Positions 25,491-37,100 of a stretch of DNA of 45,514 bases are shown one piece after another; the first letter of the stretch is position 1, and the number at the start of each line of letters is the position of its first letter. The translations under genes and the position numbers were made by a program. This stretch comes from UBA2882 sp051877575 (GTDB taxonomy: Bacteria > Bacillota > Clostridia > Lachnospirales > Lachnospiraceae): positions 1 to 45,514 of the forward strand of contig JBJEJA010000022.1 of the NCBI GenBank assembly GCA_051877575.1, given 5' to 3'. Under the pieces are notes generated by a model. The model was not told the DNA's origin. It saw only the letters and a list, made by a program, of their open reading frames with translations, and ran no database searches.

Positions 25491-28133
25491 ATGCAAAAGC
25501 GGATGAAAGATTCAAAACCGGGAAAGGAAAAACGGAATATCGGTAAGCTGTTACATACGAGGCGCAGGCGCACTGCCTGTCTCGGGATCGTGCTGGCGGC
25601 AATTGTGTTTGCAGGTGTCTGTGTGGTCAATGCGGCGGAAAATTACAGGTATGAGACGCTTCGCATTCATTCTTCATCATTAAATGGGAATACAATCTGG
25701 GGTTCCACAGAGAATTACTGCTATGCAAGTCTGGATAATTATGCGGCTTTCTATTCCGCAGGGAGAAATACAAACGGTGGTCTGCCCACAAGCGGCTCTT
25801 TTCAGGTTGGCAGTGTACCCTATCAACTGGCAAACGGCAGTTCCTACTATGCCTATGACGGAAAAGACAGTATCCGCCTTACCAATTCTTCTCCCAGCAG
25901 AACAATGTATCTGGATACCTATGGAGCTTATGAAAAAATATATGTTCTGGGAACGGCAGGCGGACCCGGAGCCGGCAACTATGCGAACTTTAAGGTAACG
26001 CTGACCTATACGGACGGCACCACCGATGTAACCACTTATCGGTTATATGACTGGTACAATACCGACAGGACTTCGGGCGTGGAAAAATATAATGGTGTAA
26101 GGCGTGTTCTGACCTCCAGCGGTAAGTATGACGGCAGTACATCGGGAGGACCGGTTCTGCAGTCAGCAACAATTGATGCCAATTCTCAGAAATTATTAAA
26201 GTCCGTTACCTTTACTTTGGCCGGTGTCAACGATTCTGCCACAGCCCTAAGCGGAATGAGTATTTACTGCGGTGTCTATGCAGTCACGGGCGCCGTAAAC
26301 GGAAATGCACCGGCTGCACCGACCATTACGGCGACTTCGGATATTTACGGAGCCGGATTTACGGCCGACTGGACGGCGGTATCGGGAGCGACCTGCTATT
26401 ATCTGGATGTATCGGAATCTCCCACATTTGATACCTTTGTGGGCGAGTACAATAATAAGAAAATCACCGGAACAACGGCGCACATTGAGAATCTGAGAAA
26501 CGGAACAACATATTACTGCCGTGTCAGGGCTGCAAATAGCTATGGCTCCGGTTTAAGCTCTAATGTGGCAAACGTTGTGACCTATGTGCCCAATACGGCG
26601 GTGATCAATCTGACGCTGGACGGGGAACCATGGAACGACAGAATGGTCAGCCTGCAGTACGGATCCGTAGCATATGAACTGACCGGAACAGACGGCGTTT
26701 ATCGCAATGATACAGTGGCAAACGGTACATATACTATTTGGGTTGATGGAGAGAACACCGGAGAAACGATGTCATTTAGCTATAGCGGAAGCAATATGGA
26801 CGCAGGCGATACGCTTGTCAGAGATATTGCATATGATACCCTGCGTATTACCACAAGATTAAATAACAATAGTAATTCAAAACCGGGAGACATTGCGCTT
26901 CGTCAGAACGGATCTGTGAAATATACGGGAACCAATACAAACGGAACCGTGGAGCTGATTGTGAAAGAAGGAGAAGAAAACGAATATCGTATTTATGTGG
27001 GTAATCAGGATACGGGTAAGACCATAACGGCTCAGCCGCATTCTTCCGTTACCATTGATTATTATGAACTTCTCTTTGCACTTGTTTATGACAGTGCTGT
27101 CAGCAATGCGAATGTGACACTTTGCAATGCCGCCGGTACGATCATAGATAGTCTGGAATATAAAGAAAGCAGCGGAACAACCGGCTATTACAGCAAGATT
27201 ATGCAAAAAGACGAAAAAACAACACCCGTTTCTTATTATATCTACGTCAATGGACAGAATGTACACAAAAGCATTTCGGCTGTGGACGGTAATTATGAGG
27301 CACAGGCTGAGTTTTACCGTGCGACGGTTGGGGTGATGCTGGACGGCGCTCCGGCTCTTACATTGCAGGTGACCATGACAAACGGCACCGAGAGTTACAG
27401 CCTGGTGCGAAGCGGAAATGTATATGTTAATGAATTTACTTTGAAAAATACGTCCGGTGGCAGTGAAGCTTCTTATGCCGTAAAGGTGGATACAACGCTT
27501 CATCCGGAAGAATTTACAATAAATAGCAATTCTAATTCAATTGACCTGGTTTACTATACGGTAAAATATATGATTCCGACGGCAAGCGGATGGGTTCCTT
27601 ATTGCAATCAGGTTGTACGTGACGGATTGACTGCTTTGCGTCCGTCCGATCCCGATTACGGAGCGGTCGAACTGAAAAGATGGTGTACACAAGAGGATTG
27701 TACGACAGAATATCAGTTTGACAATATCATCCATGGATCGGTGGTTTTATACGGAGAATTTGAAAAGCCCGGTATCCTCATCAACGGATATGTCAAGACA
27801 GACGCAACAGGTACTTTGAAGTCAAACGGCAGCTATTATCGCATGCCGAATCTGACCATCAGTGGATATTCTGAGGATGCAGCGATGGGCTCCGTCGTCT
27901 TTGAGACAACGGGATGCGATGAAATCATTTTCTTAGATGACAGTATTTATGAAAAGCTTACGCCCGGTGCTGCAGAGGGTATTGTTGATCTCAATGAAAA
28001 AGGAACGGTACTTATGGAATTGAAGGATACTGTGACAATGGCGCAGTTGCAGGAGTATTTACAGGAAAAGGTGGTTGTTAAGCCGGTTGCCGGAGTAGAA
28101 CATACGATGCAGATTACGGTATACGGAGAATAG
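25491..28133 (+). CDS. large secreted modular protein with Fn3 domain (880 residues)
   Basis: A secreted protein of unknown function. The N-terminus has an Arg-rich n-region (HTRRRRT) and hydrophobic core (about 29-46), with likely cleavage after NAA near residue 49. Residues 50-270 are beta-rich and unrecognised. A fibronectin type III-like domain spans about 273-366 (PTITATSD ... TYYCRVRAANSYGSGLSSNV). Several related modules of about 85-100 residues follow from 368 (pattern GVY..., NGTYTIWVDGENTGETMS, YYEL), then an InlB-like stretch (ELKRWCTQEDCTTEYQF). It ends in ITVYGE with no LPXTG motif or TM helix. AAAGG lies only 1-2 bases from ATG 25491; ATG 25503 in frame is an alternative start. 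Confidence 0.85.
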   Translation: MQKRMKDSKPGKEKRNIGKLLHTRRRRTACLGIVLAAIVFAGVCVVNAAENYRYETLRIHSSSLNGNTIWGSTENYCYASLDNYAAFYSAGRNTNGGLPTSGSFQVGSVPYQLANGSSYYAYDGKDSIRLTNSSPSRTMYLDTYGAYEKIYVLGTAGGPGAGNYANFKVTLTYTDGTTDVTTYRLYDWYNTDRTSGVEKYNGVRRVLTSSGKYDGSTSGGPVLQSATIDANSQKLLKSVTFTLAGVNDSATALSGMSIYCGVYAVTGAVNGNAPAAPTITATSDIYGAGFTADWTAVSGATCYYLDVSESPTFDTFVGEYNNKKITGTTAHIENLRNGTTYYCRVRAANSYGSGLSSNVANVVTYVPNTAVINLTLDGEPWNDRMVSLQYGSVAYELTGTDGVYRNDTVANGTYTIWVDGENTGETMSFSYSGSNMDAGDTLVRDIAYDTLRITTRLNNNSNSKPGDIALRQNGSVKYTGTNTNGTVELIVKEGEENEYRIYVGNQDTGKTITAQPHSSVTIDYYELLFALVYDSAVSNANVTLCNAAGTIIDSLEYKESSGTTGYYSKIMQKDEKTTPVSYYIYVNGQNVHKSISAVDGNYEAQAEFYRATVGVMLDGAPALTLQVTMTNGTESYSLVRSGNVYVNEFTLKNTSGGSEASYAVKVDTTLHPEEFTINSNSNSIDLVYYTVKYMIPTASGWVPYCNQVVRDGLTALRPSDPDYGAVELKRWCTQEDCTTEYQFDNIIHGSVVLYGEFEKPGILINGYVKTDATGTLKSNGSYYRMPNLTISGYSEDAAMGSVVFETTGCDEIIFLDDSIYEKLTPGAAEGIVDLNEKGTVLMELKDTVTMAQLQEYLQEKVVVKPVAGVEHTMQITVYGE

Positions 28134-28182
28134 GATCCGATACGGCAAGAAATAAAATCAGGCAGAAAGGAGGGCGGTATCC

Positions 28183-31100
28183 ATGTACAAAACAGGAAAA
28201 AGAAAAAATGGTAAAACTACATATTTCAGAATACTTGGCAGGATGATCGCACTCCTGGCTGTTTTTGCGATGGCACTTACTCTGGTTTTAGGCCAGATTT
28301 CACAACCGGTGGAAGTCGAAGCTGCAGCAGCAACCGATGGGGCGAAGGTTTTGACCGGAAGTACTACCGGAAAAGAATTAAGCAGCGGTGTTTATTATGT
28401 ACCTACGGGGACAACGGTTACCTATACCAATAATAGTTTGTCAACTTATGGGGGCAGCGGCTTGAAAATTGCATCCGGTGCAACTGTTTATATTTATATT
28501 CCGGAGAATTCTACATTGAAAGCAACAGGTAAAAACGGCAGTGGGACTACCGGCGGCGGAGCCGGAATTTGGGTGCCGTCAGGTTCCAAGTTGGTATTTT
28601 TAGGAAAAGGTACTGTTGTTGCACAGGGAGGTAGAGCCGGAGACGGAACAGATGGCAAGAATGGAGCCGGATCTTCTTATAGTAGTTCCAGTGATAACTA
28701 TACATTGGGTGCCGGCGGCAATGGCGGAACCGGAGGCGGCGGAGCCGGAGCCGGTATTGGTACCAATGGCGGAAGCGGCAGCTCCAGTTGTGGAATCGGC
28801 GGATACGCAAGATCCGTAGATAAGGATGAGGGGATTAGCGGTGACTATGGTACGAGCGGTGGAAACGGTAGCAGGGCTGATTCTATGGGAACTCTGTATA
28901 AGGCTACCGGTATTGCGATTCAAGCTACAGGAGGAGCCGGTGGCACTGGCGGTTCAGGCGGATCTTCCGGCGGTACGTCATATGGCGGGAAAATAGGAGA
29001 TGTAGACAGAGGTGCGGCAGGAGGAGCCGGCGGCGGTGGCGGCGGCGGTGGCCTGTCGGGAGCAAGCATCGGAACCGGTGGCGGCGGTGGCGGAGCAGGA
29101 GGAGCCGGTGGCTCTTCAGGGTATATCTGGGGTGCTTACTATGTAGGTGCCGGTGGCGGCGGAGCCGGAGCCGGAGCCGGAAGTGGGACCGGTGGAAGCT
29201 ATGCATCAGACTCATATTTTGGCGGTGAGGGTGGCCGTAGTTGCGGCAGAGATCGATATTCTGAGAGTGGAACTGTAACTTCGGGCGGGCTTGGCGCAAT
29301 TGCCTGGATAAAATCGAAAAGTGGCAATACAACCTCAGCGACGGGTGGCTATGGCGGCAACGGCGGTTCTGCAGGAGCGGCTGCAACGGCATCATCTTAT
29401 TTGACAACCGGGGCTCCGACAACCAAATACAATGTGACCTTTACCGGAGCCACATCAAACGCAACACAGAGCTATACCTTTGGCACAGTTAGTCAGATTA
29501 CGGCACCTGATTATGCGGTCGGTGATTCCGAATATTTCATAGGATGGCAGGTACAGACAGGCGGATTCGCAATTCCGAATGCCTCTGCTTCCGGTACCAG
29601 TCTGGCAGATGGAGATATTACTTTCTATCAGCCGGGAGAGGTCATTGCAATCGGAGAAACCACCAGCGGTAATATTACATTGCGTCCCATTGTGGAAGCA
29701 CCGGGGGGAAGAGAGGCCGTATCCGAAGTATTGACTATCGGAGCCGATGAATTCGAAGTCGAGCAGGAATATCTGACCTATACGGTGAAGGTAACGGTAG
29801 ATGACAATCCTGCCAATATCGGACGGATTACCTTAAAGGAAACGGGAACGGAATCCGGTGAGGCGCGGGAATATTTTGTCAGCAGCGGTACCGGCGAAAA
29901 GACAGGCGTTTATACCTTGACCATTCCGGCAGAAGCGGAAGAGGAAGCGCCGGAATTTGAAGTCTATGCAAAGAATGGAGATACGGGCCGTACCGTTATA
30001 GCGGCTGATGAAGAAAGTGAAAATATAACAGAGCTTTCTTATGAAACACTGAATGTCCATACAAAGCTGAACGATACGCTTTCCGATGAACCGGGGATGG
30101 TAACCTTATCCGGCAATGATGCTCCGGCTCTTCAGAAAGACGGAACGGGCGTTTATACGGTAATGCGCCTGAGGGATGAAGAGGCACAGCGTGTAGAATA
30201 TCCTGTTCTGGTGTCCGGCAAAAATACCGGTATGTCAGTATCTTATGGAGAAACGAGTGTTATTAAATATTATACGGTACAGGTAACCGTTTTAGGAAAT
30301 ACTACGGTTGAAAATATAGTCCTTCGCAGCGGTGAAGCAGCTGGGGCGGGAAATGCGGCTGCCCTTTCCCTGCAAAAGTCCGGAGAAGGTATCTGGTCTC
30401 TGATGAGACAGGAGAATACAGTTCCCTATACGGTTTATGTCAATGGCATGGAAACGGATATTACGGATGCGGCATTTGAAGGCAGTTCTACGGATCTTCG
30501 GTGCGGTCTGTATACGACAAACATTGTATCCAGACTGGACGGGACGCCGGCCGACGGATTGATAGAGACAGTAACTCTCAGCGGAAATGCTGTACAATAT
30601 GCGGGAACGGGAAGCTATCAGAGCGTGAATGTAACTACGGCGGTCGATCCCGTAGAGACAAGAGAATTGATCGCTGACGGAGAGAGTGAGGGAATGCTTC
30701 GCCTGGGAGATACCGCATATCTGGATTATTATACGGTAAATTACGAGGGCGGCGAGGCTTCCGTGACAGATGTGCCGGTGGATGCCGTTTCTTATAAAAA
30801 AGGCAGAACGATAACCCTGGCAGAACCCGGTGAAATGACAAATCCGGGTAAGAACTTTACAGGATGGAAGATCGGTGCGGCGGTTTACCGGCCGGGTGAG
30901 ACCGTGATCATACAGAATACATTAAATCCCACAGCACAGTGGGAGTGTGTTTCCTATAGCATTTCTTATGATATGAATGACAGAGATGATGAGGAAACAA
31001 CGGCAGATGCAGTCAATGCGGCAGGAAATCCTACGACCTATACGGTAGAGGATTCTATTGTGCTACAAAATCCCACAAGGGAAGGTTTCCTGTTTACGGG

Positions 31101-34100
31101 CTGGACCTATGAAGGTCAGGAAGAACCTGTGACGGATCTGGTGATTCCGGCGGGCATGACCGGAGATATCACCTTCGTGGCAAATTGGACTTCCTTGATC
31201 TACACGGTTGATGCGTCTCCTTCGGAACTGGATTTCGGAACCAGAATTGAAGATTATACCAATGTACCTGAGCAGCAGACCGTAACGGTTACCAATGTGG
31301 GCAATCAAAGTGTTACTTTACAGGCACCGGTCAGCGACAGGGGAGCCGAAACGGAATACATATTGGGAATATTGAGTGCAACGACACTTGCGCCGGGTGA
31401 AAGCGCTGAATTTACCGTTCAGCCGAGAACCGGTCTTTTGGAAGGCGAGCATACGGAGCAGATTACCGTTGCGACCGATCACGGAACAGAGACATCGGTT
31501 GAAGTACGGTTCATGATTGGCGTGGATACTACGGCACCGACCGGATATATTAAAATCGGTGACAATCAATGGAATATATTAAATGAGGATTTAACATTTA
31601 ACAATCCGATTTTGTATGGTGAAGCAAAGAACGTCACAATTTACGCAGTAGATGAAGAAACGGGAGTCGGTGCAATTCGTTATTATCTGTCGGAACAGGA
31701 ACTGTCTCAGGCAGAGCTTACGCGTATGGCGGATGATGAGTGGAATATTTATACGACAGATTTCACTATAACAGATAACAAACGTTATGTATTGTATGCG
31801 AAACTTGAGGATAGAGAGGAACCTGCCAATGTGACATATCTGTCCTCCGAAGTATTTGAAGTGGATACATTGCCTCCGGTCATCGAAGGAATCCGTGACG
31901 GCGTATATTATGGAGAACAGACCTTCACGGTAACGGATGCCAATCTGCAGTCTGTTAAGATTGATGGCGCTTTCGTCAGTCCGGATGAAGAAGGGAATTA
32001 TACGGTGGCTGTCCGCGCGGATACTCCGCAGACCGTGGTAGCATCTGATGTCTTTGGTAAAACAACAACCGTTATTATTACGGTTAATCCTACCTTATAT
32101 ACGGTTACCTATGATGCAAACGGCGGAAGCGGCACTATGGGAACGGATTCTGTCAGAGACGGCAGCAGTATTTCCCTTGCACAATGCAGGTTTGCGGCAC
32201 CTGAGGGAAAAGAATTTGCAGGATGGGCAGAGGGCAGCGCAGATGGTATCGTGTCTGCGGCAGGGGCATCCTACACCGTGACAGAAGATGTAACGTTTTA
32301 TGCAACATGGCAGAATTCGATCTATGAACTGCGATATGAGCTGGATGGAGGTGCTTTTGAAGAAAGCGCACCGACTTCCTATACGATAGAAGACGGAGCG
32401 ATTACTTTGCCCACACCCGTAAAATACGGTTATGATTTTGCGGGATGGACACAGGATGGTAATCAGACCCTGTATCCCGTTATGACCATTCCGGCAGGAA
32501 GCAAGGGCGATCGTACTTTTACAGCCCATTGGACGGAAAAAACAGCAACGACATATAAGGTAAACTACTGGCAACAGAACATCGGAGGAGATGCCGATGT
32601 AACCGATGAATCAAACTACACCTGTGTAGAGACGGTACAGCTTTCCGGCGATAGAGGCGATGTCGTAACACCTGAGGTAAGAGTATATGAAGGTTTCACG
32701 GCTCCGTCGGCACAGAGCATGACTTTAGAGCCCACACAGGAGCAGGAGATTAACTATTATTACACCAGAAATCATTATCAGCTGACGCTGGTAAAGGAAA
32801 ACGGCATAGACACCGTTATAGGGGCGGATTCTTATCCCTATGGGGCTATGGTGAACCTGAGTGCCGTAGCAAAGAGCGGCTATACGTTTATCGGTTATCA
32901 GAGGGCGGATGGGACGCTTGTGTCTGCAGATCCGGGCTATTCCTTTGAGATGCCGGCCAATAATCTGACTTATTATGTGTCCGCATCGCCTGTTACGTAC
33001 AGTATTACCTATGATCTGGATGGCGGCAGCATGTCCGGTAATCCGGATACTTATACGGCAGAAACGGATACTTTTACACTTTATAACCCCACAAGAGGCG
33101 GCTACAGCTTTGCGGGATGGAGCGGAAGTATTAGCGGAGAAAATGTAACGATTGTTCAGGGTACCACCGGAGATCTTGACTTCAGGGCAAACTGGACACC
33201 TTTATCGGAAGGTCCCGTAGATCCGGATGATCCCGATGATCCGTCGACTTACGCAACATATACGGTCAATCATTTGCAGGAAAGTCTGGATGGAAACTAT
33301 GTGCTGGCAGAAAGTCAGAATTACTCTGTGATCGCCGGGACAGATATTACACCGGGAGTGCGTAGTTATACCGGATTTACTTCCCCGGGAGCACAGACAA
33401 TCACGGTTTCTTCCAACGGAATCAATGAAGTAAATTATAATTACAGCAGGAATTCCTATACGCTTACGGTCAACTGCGGAAACGGGATTGCATCTGCCGG
33501 TGCAAATGTTTCAGGCAGTGTCCGCTATGGTCAGCCGGTAATGCTTTCTGCCGCTGTGCGTGACGGATATACTTTCGCCGGCTGGACGGCATCGGACGGA
33601 TCTCAGGTGGGAGATCTGAGCCATTCATTTACGATGCCTGCTCAGGATATGACCTATACGGCAAATGCAGTGATCAATACCTATACCATTAACTACAACC
33701 TGGCGGGCGGAACCCTGATGGGAACCAATCCGTCTTCCTATACCATAGAGACAACGGCATTTACACTGATCAATCCCACAAGAGATGGATATGATTTTGC
33801 CGGATGGACTGCGGAGAACAGCAATGATTTAATAACTACTGTTACCATTGATCCGTCAAGCGGCCTTGCAAACCTGAGTTTTACGGCAAACTGGGCGCCT
33901 AAGAGTAATGTGGGATATACAGTCCGTCACTGGAAACAAAAGGTAGACGGCGATGCAGATGTCAAAGACAGCAATAACTATTCTGTGACAGAAACAGATG
34001 ACACGGGTGTCGGAATGGCCGGAGCGCTTGTGACACCGCCGGTAAGAGATTATGCAGGCTATATCGCGCCGACAGCTGTTACCGTTTCCATTGCGGCAGA

Positions 34101-37100
34101 CGGCAGTACGGTTGTGGACTACTATTATGTCCGTAAGGATTTTGCAATCGATCCTTCAGGAACGGACAGCAGCGATAAAGATGAAATCGAGAATATGATC
34201 GAAGAAATCGATGATCTGCTGAATGATCCGAATCTTACGGAGGAAGAGCGGACAGATTTGACTAATAAGAAGAATGAGCTGCAGCGTACGTTGGATGAAA
34301 TTGAAGAGACGGAGGAAAATCTCGAAGATATCAATGACAGGCTGGGAGATCCGGCACAGAATCCGCCGCAGGATGCAGTGACGGAAGATGACCGGTCGGA
34401 TCTGGAGGATTTACTGGATGATATTGACGATCTTTTGGATCGGGATCCCGATTATCTGACAGATGAGCAGCGCAATGATCTGTTGGATAAACGCAGTGAA
34501 CTGCAGGAGAAACTGAATCATCTGGACGAAGTCGGAGAAGATTATGACGAAATTGATGAGGAAATCGGGCATATTCCGGATCCGGATGATGTGTCAACGG
34601 ATGACAGGGATCTGATCGAAGATACCCTGGATAAAATCAATGATCTGTTGAGAGATCATCCGAATAATCTGACGGACGACCAAAAGGATCAATTAGAGGA
34701 TTGGAAAGAACAGTTGGAAAATGATCTGCAAGAGATTGAGCAGCTGGAGGAACAGCTGGAAGATATAGATGACAGGTTTGTCGGTTTTGATCCCGATGCT
34801 GTTACGGCTGACGATCAGGATGATATACAAGAGCTGATTGATGATATTCGCAGACTGTTAGAGGACGAAGATTCCCATCTGACGGAGACAGAAAAACAGG
34901 AGTTGCAAGATCAGCTTTCCAATCTGCGTGATATGCAGAATGTGCTTGATCAGATACAGGATGATATTGACCGGACAGAAGATGAATATGACCGGATTCC
35001 GCCTTTGGATGAGGTAAAGACCACGGATAAGGAGAACGTAGAGGATCTGCTTGATGAGATGGATGACATCCTGAACAACGACAGCGACCATCTGACCGAC
35101 CGGCAGAGGCAGGAATTGCAGGAAAAACGAAATGATCTTCAGGAAAGATATGATAAGATCAATGAGATCGATCAGACAATCCGGGATGTTTTTGAAAAGA
35201 GTGCGGGTGTACCGGATGCGGATGATATCACGGGTGAAGACAGGGATTTGCTGGAAGACATTCTTTCCGATATCGATAAGCTCCTCAATGAAGAAGATGA
35301 TCATCTGACCGATGCGGAACGGATAGCTTTGGAAGAAAAGAAAGAGGAAATTGAAGAAAAATATGCGGCTTTGAAAGAAGCAAAGGATAAAAAGGACGAT
35401 GCAGATGAGAGATATGACCGGATTCCGCCTACGGATTCGGTAACTTCCGAGGATCGGGAAGAGATTGAAGATTTGCTGCAGGATATTGAAGAACTGCTGC
35501 AATATCCGTCATTATTCCCGTCGGAAGATGTGGAAAGACTGCAGGAGCAGAAGGAGAAACTGCAAAACGATCTGGATAAGCTGGATGCGGTCGAGGATGC
35601 ACTGGAAGATGCCGGGGATATTCTGAGAGATATCAATATCCCACCCAAGGATCGGGTGACATCGGAGGATAAAGAAGAAATAGAGCGCTTGCTGGATGAA
35701 CTGGAAGAGCGGTTGGGAGAATATGAGAACAATCTGACCGATGAAGAGAAGAAAGAGTGGAATGCATTAAAAGAGAAGCTGAAGGTTATTCAGGAAGTTG
35801 AAGAAAAAATGAATGACATTCAGGATCAAAATAACAGCATGGAACAGCAAAATCTGTCATACGATGCAAAGAAGCAGAAAATCCGTGATCTCTTGGATGA
35901 AATTGACCGCTTGTTAAATGAATACGGCAGTAATCTGACTGAGGCGGAGCGGCAGAATCTCCTGAAAATCCGTGATGAACTGAATAAAAAACTGATATAC
36001 ATCAATCAAATGCTGAGTTCCCGGGGCAGTCAGGGCGGAAACCTGAATGGTTCCGACAGTTTGACGAAATTAAGTGGAAAGAAAGGAAATGGCAGTCGGG
36101 AAGAAACGGAGGATTCCGCTTCGGAAAAAGAGGAATGCATGCTGACGGCTATTATCAGATCCGGAAGTAAAACCATCAAGACGATCACCGGTCTCCGTGC
36201 AGGAGACCAACTGCCGCTGAACGGCATCCCGGATGGGGTATATAATCTGATTGTTACGGATGGTACCTATATTGAGAACCGCATTTTGATTGTGAAGGAC
36301 GGAAAATCATCCCAAAATGTCATATGGATACCCGGTCAGAGACAGAGTGAGGTGGAGATTACGGAGGGAGCACCCAATATCGCTTCGGATATGCTGACCA
36401 ATATCCTCAATGCGGATCTTGGGGTAAATATTGCCCGCATACTTTCGGAGGGCGGCAGTGCCAAGGTGAAACTGACGGCATATACACCCCGCAATCTCAG
36501 ATCGGTCAACAGTCTGACAAACAAGATTTTGGCCCAGGGAAAGGAAATTGCGGAAATCTTCGACCTTGATGTGGAATTGTATCTGTATCATGCGGATGGC
36601 AGCGATTCCGTACTGTGTCTGGACGATACCAAGGAAATAATACTCTTTGCCGTACCGTTAAAAGAAGAGATGATCGGAAGAAACGGTTATATTGTTTTGC
36701 GGAGCTACATTGATGAAAACGGAAAAGAGACGATCGTAACACTTGCCGAACTCGGAGCGGACGAGAGAAGTGCGCCCTCGCGGGAGGGCTTCTATGTGGA
36801 AGACGGTTATGTCTATATCTGGGCAAACGGCTTCTCTGCCACCTATGCCATTGCCTGTGATCAGACGGCTGCCGTCGAGGCATATGACGGAACGGAAACG
36901 GAGGATTCCGCACAAAAGAGTGATCCTTATCGCTGGTATATTGTGATATTATGCGTAATCAGTCTGGCGTTTTTACTGGTGGCGGATAAAAAACTATGGT
37001 GGCTGCCAACAGTTGTAACCATATTCAATCTGGTGCTGGGTGCCTTGTTCTGCATTTTTGGCGGCAGCATATTCGATTGGTGCATTTACGGTGTAAATAT

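Noticed and set aside
28925..29422. Minus-strand frame opposite the Gly-rich domain
   Set aside because: Antisense of Gly codons gives Pro/Arg/His-rich peptide; the plus strand is clearly coding.
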